Below are positions 59,915 through 64,000 of a stretch of 64,000 nucleotides of DNA, in pieces. The DNA comes from Cunninghamia lanceolata (lineage: Eukaryota > Streptophyta > Pinopsida > Cupressales > Cupressaceae), in contig BSBN01000140.1 in assembly GCA_027924645.1 (NCBI GenBank), positions 7,260,501 to 7,324,500 of the forward strand, given 5' to 3'. Positions within the stretch are counted from its first letter, which is position 1. Each line of letters starts with the position of its first letter. The position numbers and the translations under genes are program-made. The notes beneath the pieces are model-generated. The model made no database searches. It saw only the letters and a list, made by a program, of their open reading frames with translations, and was not told the origin of the DNA.

Positions 59915-62900
59915 ATGACTGCTCGTGCCCAAGCAATGAAGTACGAGTTCAAAGGAGTCCCTCCAGAGACCAAGATTCACTCCAGATGGAGTGATGTGGG
60001 AGACACGAATCTAGGTCATATAGACCTAGATGACTTTAGATTGAGGGTCTTTGGTCCAAGCCCAACTCCTAGAGTGAGAGTACTCATAGATAGTGGTATT
60101 ACACATGCTACTGCCTTCCCTACTTTGGTGCAATGTGCATAACTAATGGCCACCTGTACAGACAGATATGACATAATGACAAGGACAATTCAGACATCCA
60201 ATGGAGATATCTTGGCTAATTTAACTCCACCTTCTCTAGCCGAAATCTTTGATATTCCTTGGCACAAGGTTATGACTATGCCAGACAAATAAGGATCATG
60301 GGATGCTTATAACAAGGATGTTGAAGGTTGCAGAAAGCACTTAAATGATAATTGAGTTAAAAGCAGAAAGTCTACTCTCATTAAGCTTCCTAGAATACTA
60401 TACATAAGTGACTTCCACAATGAGATAGGAGACTTGGTAACCTTCCTAAGTAGAATAAATGGATTGCCAACAACCTCTACCTTTGAGGACTAGATTTTTG
60501 TCATTATCACTGAAATATTGAAAGGAACTAATTTCCACTAGGCTTAAATCCTCTGCGACAACATCCACGTAGCTTTCAGTGATTTTAAAGATAACAGATA
60601 CTTTAGATGGATATCTTATATTGTTTATGCATTGGCAAGAAGGAATCACTTTGATGGGTTGTCCAAGGTTGGTGAAGTTGGAAATGATGAACAAACTCAG
60701 ATAAAAGTATATGAATGCTACCTACAATTGACCTCATCTCAGTCATTAATTGATTTGAAAAGGGTAAATGATGCATTCACGATGTATATAGCCCGAATGC
60801 TGCAAGGAAACATAGCCTTGAGGATTTCCACTGAGGCCATGAATGAAATAACCAAATATGGTAGGTGGTACATGCAATTTGAGAAATTTACATATATAAG
60901 GGTACAAGGCTTCACTGGAATGGCCTACAGACTCCCCAGGTATCCAGATGATAAGGCAGTGCTTCTGGAGCTGTCTAGGCAATTAATACCCTGCGCTGAG
61001 AAGTTTAAACACTTGCATAGAACTAATGTTCAGTTTCCCATCAAGTTTGGCAAGGGACTTTATGCATGCCCTTCTTTGACATGGGCAGAACATTCTGATA
61101 AAGAGCTTCAACTCTTGAATTTGCACTGCTACAATGCAAGGGGTCATTTTGATCCAAATAGAATGATGGAAAGTGCATATTGAAGACTTTTGGGCCAATT
61201 GCCCCGATGACTATGAGGTTATGAAGAAAGCACATGCAAGGCTGCCTCTGGATTTCATCAAGAGGTTTCACATAATGGTAGTACCAGACTAGTTACAAGT
61301 TGATGAGAATGTTATGGTTACAGGACCATGGGAGGCCTAGTACCATCAGCCCATTCCATTGCCAAATTGGGCGAATGCAGAAGAGAGCTCCCTGGAAGTT
61401 GTTATGAGAGAACCAATTAGATTGAGTAAGGCTTGGGTTAGAGCTCAAGTAGCTATTCTAGATGGACAAGGAGTTTAGCTCACCTACATAGCTGTGGAAT
61501 CAGATAAGGACCCCGGGGGAGAAGAGGATGAACAAATCCATGTCACAGATGAGGCAGAGGCAGCTAAAAAATAGAAGTTAGATAGTGAAGAACATACATC
61601 TCTGGCAGAAAAGGTGAAGAAGATGAAGAAGCCATTTGTAAGGTCTCCTTAGAAGAAAGATCTACCTCCCCAAACTAGGACAAGGGCCTCCAAGAAAAGG
61701 GATATGCCAAGTGGGTCTAGAGAAATCTCTAAGGCAAAAAGGATGAAAGTAAAAGAAGTTAAGAAGGAGGATACTGCAGCCAAGACATATTCCAATCCTC
61801 CAACTGCTCAACCTCATGTGACCACTGCTGCCTCAACCCCTATTGTTTCTACTACCACTTCTCCTTCCATTCCTCCTTCCTCTGCTCCATCCACTTCACC
61901 CATAACCTTAGCTTCCATAGCTCAAGAAACATCTCCTGCAACCTCTCTTACCTCTACCATTGCTACTACTTCTTACTCACTGGCAATTTCTTCCAGTGCC
62001 CCTAGCAGCCCTATTTCCTCCACTCTCACCATTTCATACCCTTCTACTACCACTGCACCTACATCTTCTTCTTCTTTACAATTGCCTCCCATTTCTACCA
62101 TTCTTTCACCCACTCTTTCTCTACCTTCAATACCTTTTCCTTCACCTCTTGTCATTTCTTCCTCCTTATCATCAGTCTTGGCCAACTTGACACAAGTCAA
62201 TATGCCTTCCCTAGCCATATCTTCTGCTATCCCTATTTCACAAACACCTGCGGATTCATTGGAAGTACCACTACTGCCCAGGATTGAGAAAGTGTGTGCA
62301 GAGTTGGGGTTAGAGGAGCTTGAAACAACAATTGAGGAGGAAAAGGAGGTATTGACTTAAGTAAATAATGAAGACTTCCATGAACCTTCAGTCAATGTAG
62401 AAGTTATTGATATATCTTATAGTCCTCTAGAAAAAGATCAATCAGAGGAAGATTTCAAGTCTGCACAAGAGAATGTAATGGAAAATCTAGAGAATTTGGA
62501 ACAAGAGGAAGAAGAGAAAAGTCCAGAGAAGAATGAAGATCCAGAGCAAGAGCAGGAACCACTCAAAGAGCTGGTTGTAGTTGATAGTGATGGAGCTTCT
62601 GAAGTAAACAAATCTTCTACTCCTGAGTGGCTATAAGGAAGAATGACGTATCCTGAGCCACAAGTAGAAGTAATGCAGCTTGACCTGAGCACAATCCTGT
62701 CATAGGCTCAGAAGCCTAAGAAGTAGAAAAAGGCTAAGATTCAATCAAGAATCTATAAGAACAAATCAGGATCAAGGATAGCAGAAATAGTAGTCCCGCT
62801 AGCTGATGTAGCAAGAGAACAAGTTAGGGCAAAAGATTATATCATATCTACAATTGATCTAGGTCTAGCCACTCGTGCTCAAAGAGTAGATGATTTCAAG

Positions 62901-63763
62901 AGCTCAGTCACATCAATTTTGGAGCAATTGGACAAAGATGAAATGTCCAAGAAAGATTTGAAACAACAAAATGAAGAACTTCAACCATGTCTCCAATTTT
63001 GGATAAAGCTAGTAGATGCAGGAGGAGATATAAGGACAATACCCACTTTCCTGTCTACTGATGAAATGACTAAATTGGGTGAGGTTAGATCAAAGTCTCA
63101 AGGTGCAAAGAATTGGTTACTAAAAGTCTTTGAGATGGGATGCAAAACCATAAGTGCCTCTGCCCAAGCACATAAGAGACTGGTAGAGTTGTACAAAAGA
63201 TGGAAGGACCTAAGCAAAGAATGTGATTCTTTTGATCAGAGAATTGCTAGCCTAGACTCTAGTTGTAGAGAATATTTTGACTAGAAATCAGCTGCCAAAG
63301 GCCATTGAATGGTACCAACGCTGCTTTTGAGAAAGGAGACCTTTGAACATATAAGGAAGCATATAAACTAGCTGATGAAGAACTGAGATTAGTCATAGAT
63401 GATACCAATGACTCTTTGAGGGTTTGCAGGGAAGCATCCTACGATGATTATGCCCCTTTTGATATCAAGAAATGTAAAGATAAGTTGCATAAAGTAATTT
63501 TTGAAGATGCCACACTCAGTATGGAGGAGAGATTAGACAAGGCAAGTGATCTCAAAGCAGAATTCAAGCCATTTTAGAAGGTAGTGGTAGAGATAGAAAG
63601 AATACATAGCAAATTCAATCGGGAACTAGAAGTGTTTGACTATCAGATAAATCATTTGAAGGATCTAGACACGTCTAATATTAATCCTGCACTTGATGCG
63701 TGGTTGACTTATCATAATAAGCTAGCCAGTGAAGACAAAATTGACTTAGATAAGGAATCTTGA
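59915..63763 (+). pseudogene. E3 ORF1 copy C
   Basis: Third copy of the unknown ORF, from MTARAQAMKYEFKGVPPETK to TGA 63761-63763. Long open pieces lie at 60632-61183 and 61704-62360, the latter being the Ser/Thr/Pro-rich part. Private damage includes a 29-bp deletion near 61173, after the codons for RMMES, and a 38-bp deletion near 63235. At 61755-61757 it keeps a sense GAA where copies A and B have TAA, so it preserves the older state there. Domain layout is as in copy B. Function unknown. Confidence 0.65.
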
Positions 63764-64000
63764 CATTATTTTGAAAATTCTAAGGATGTAATCCTGTCAC
63801 AATTGTAAATTGCTGTATTCAGGGCAACATGTGACTCTATTTTGTCTTTTTCTTGCTTCTAAAATGTTCTTTTCTATTAATATACTGAGTTGGCGAGTCA
63901 AATTGACTAGATTCAATGTATCTGGGGGTTGTTTTTCATCTTTTTCATAAAAGACAAAATGTAATCTGAGAATTGTTGTGAGATGTTATAATTGTATTTA
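63764..64000 (+). repeat. E3 block S, copy C, cut by the window end
   Basis: The first 237 bases of block S, collinear with 35104 onward and 49450 onward. The TATA box would lie just beyond the window. A third gag-pol may follow outside. Confidence 0.6.

Larger units (their letters stand above)
21734..64000 (+). mobile_element. E3: tandem array of a ~14.3-kb Ty3/gypsy (Tat-like) unit
   Basis: The same ordered block is present two and a half times: copy A 21734-43561 (about 14.29 kb after removing the 7.54-kb E4 insertion), copy B 43562-57929 (14.37 kb) and copy C from 57930, cut by the window end. Each unit reads R, ORF1, S, gag, protease, aRNH, RT, gRNH, integrase, tail T, with only one R-ORF1-S block between successive gag-pol segments. 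This is the pattern expected when adjacent elements share LTRs, for example after unequal recombination. Both pol copies are broken by stops and frameshifts. Confidence 0.85.

Noticed and set aside
1..64000. CRISPR arrays, tRNA or rRNA genes, bacterial operons
   Set aside because: No regularly spaced identical repeats, cloverleaf sequences or ribosomal core sequences were recognised, and the content is plant retroelements.

Overview
This window looks like gene-poor, transposon-packed DNA from a large plant nuclear genome. The evidence is nested LTR retrotransposons of plant Ty3/gypsy (Tat-like) and Ty1/copia type, a plant mobile domain (PMD) relic, a copia-type initiator-tRNA primer-binding site, and stop codons that mostly look like CAG to TAG deamination. 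A gymnosperm is plausible, but that is inference. I see no intact host gene, tRNA, rRNA or CRISPR array; every coding region is a broken retroelement gene.

Layout. (E1) 1-8959: a heavily decayed plus-strand Ty3/gypsy element with gag, protease, G-patch, reverse transcriptase (RT), gypsy RNase H (gRNH), a second archaeal-type RNase H (aRNH) and integrase. (E2) 8960-14048: a gag-only, non-autonomous element with a 2.7-kb left LTR, PBS, one decayed ORF in a single frame, and a truncated 220-bp right LTR. 14200-15800: minus-strand PMD pseudogene. 16567-17040: solo LTR with perfect 5-bp target duplications. 17041-19509: degenerate repeats and a copia-type LTR fragment. 19510-21733: a broken long ORF of unknown function, cut at 21734 by the next element.

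(E3) 21734-64000: head-to-tail array of a roughly 14.3-kb unit (copies A, B and truncated C). Each unit reads block R, a large unknown ORF1, TATA-bearing block S, a PBS-like site, gag, protease, aRNH, RT, gRNH without its catalytic motif, integrase, tail T. (E4) 24004-31546: a copia-type non-autonomous element with equal-length 1075-bp LTRs and CACCT duplications, inserted in ORF1 of copy A. It carries a truncated gag and a second long unknown ORF but no pol.

Points that stand out: the E3 array; the odd E3 terminal structure (PBS-like sites facing inward at both ends of the gag-pol segment, or equivalently a giant ~7-kb LTR containing ORF1); the aRNH placed before RT in E3; and three long retroelement ORFs of unknown function (E3 ORF1, E4 ORF2, 19.5-21.7 kb). 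In life the pol-bearing E1 and E3 types could have supplied enzymes in trans to gag-only elements such as E2 and E4, but nothing here appears able to move now.
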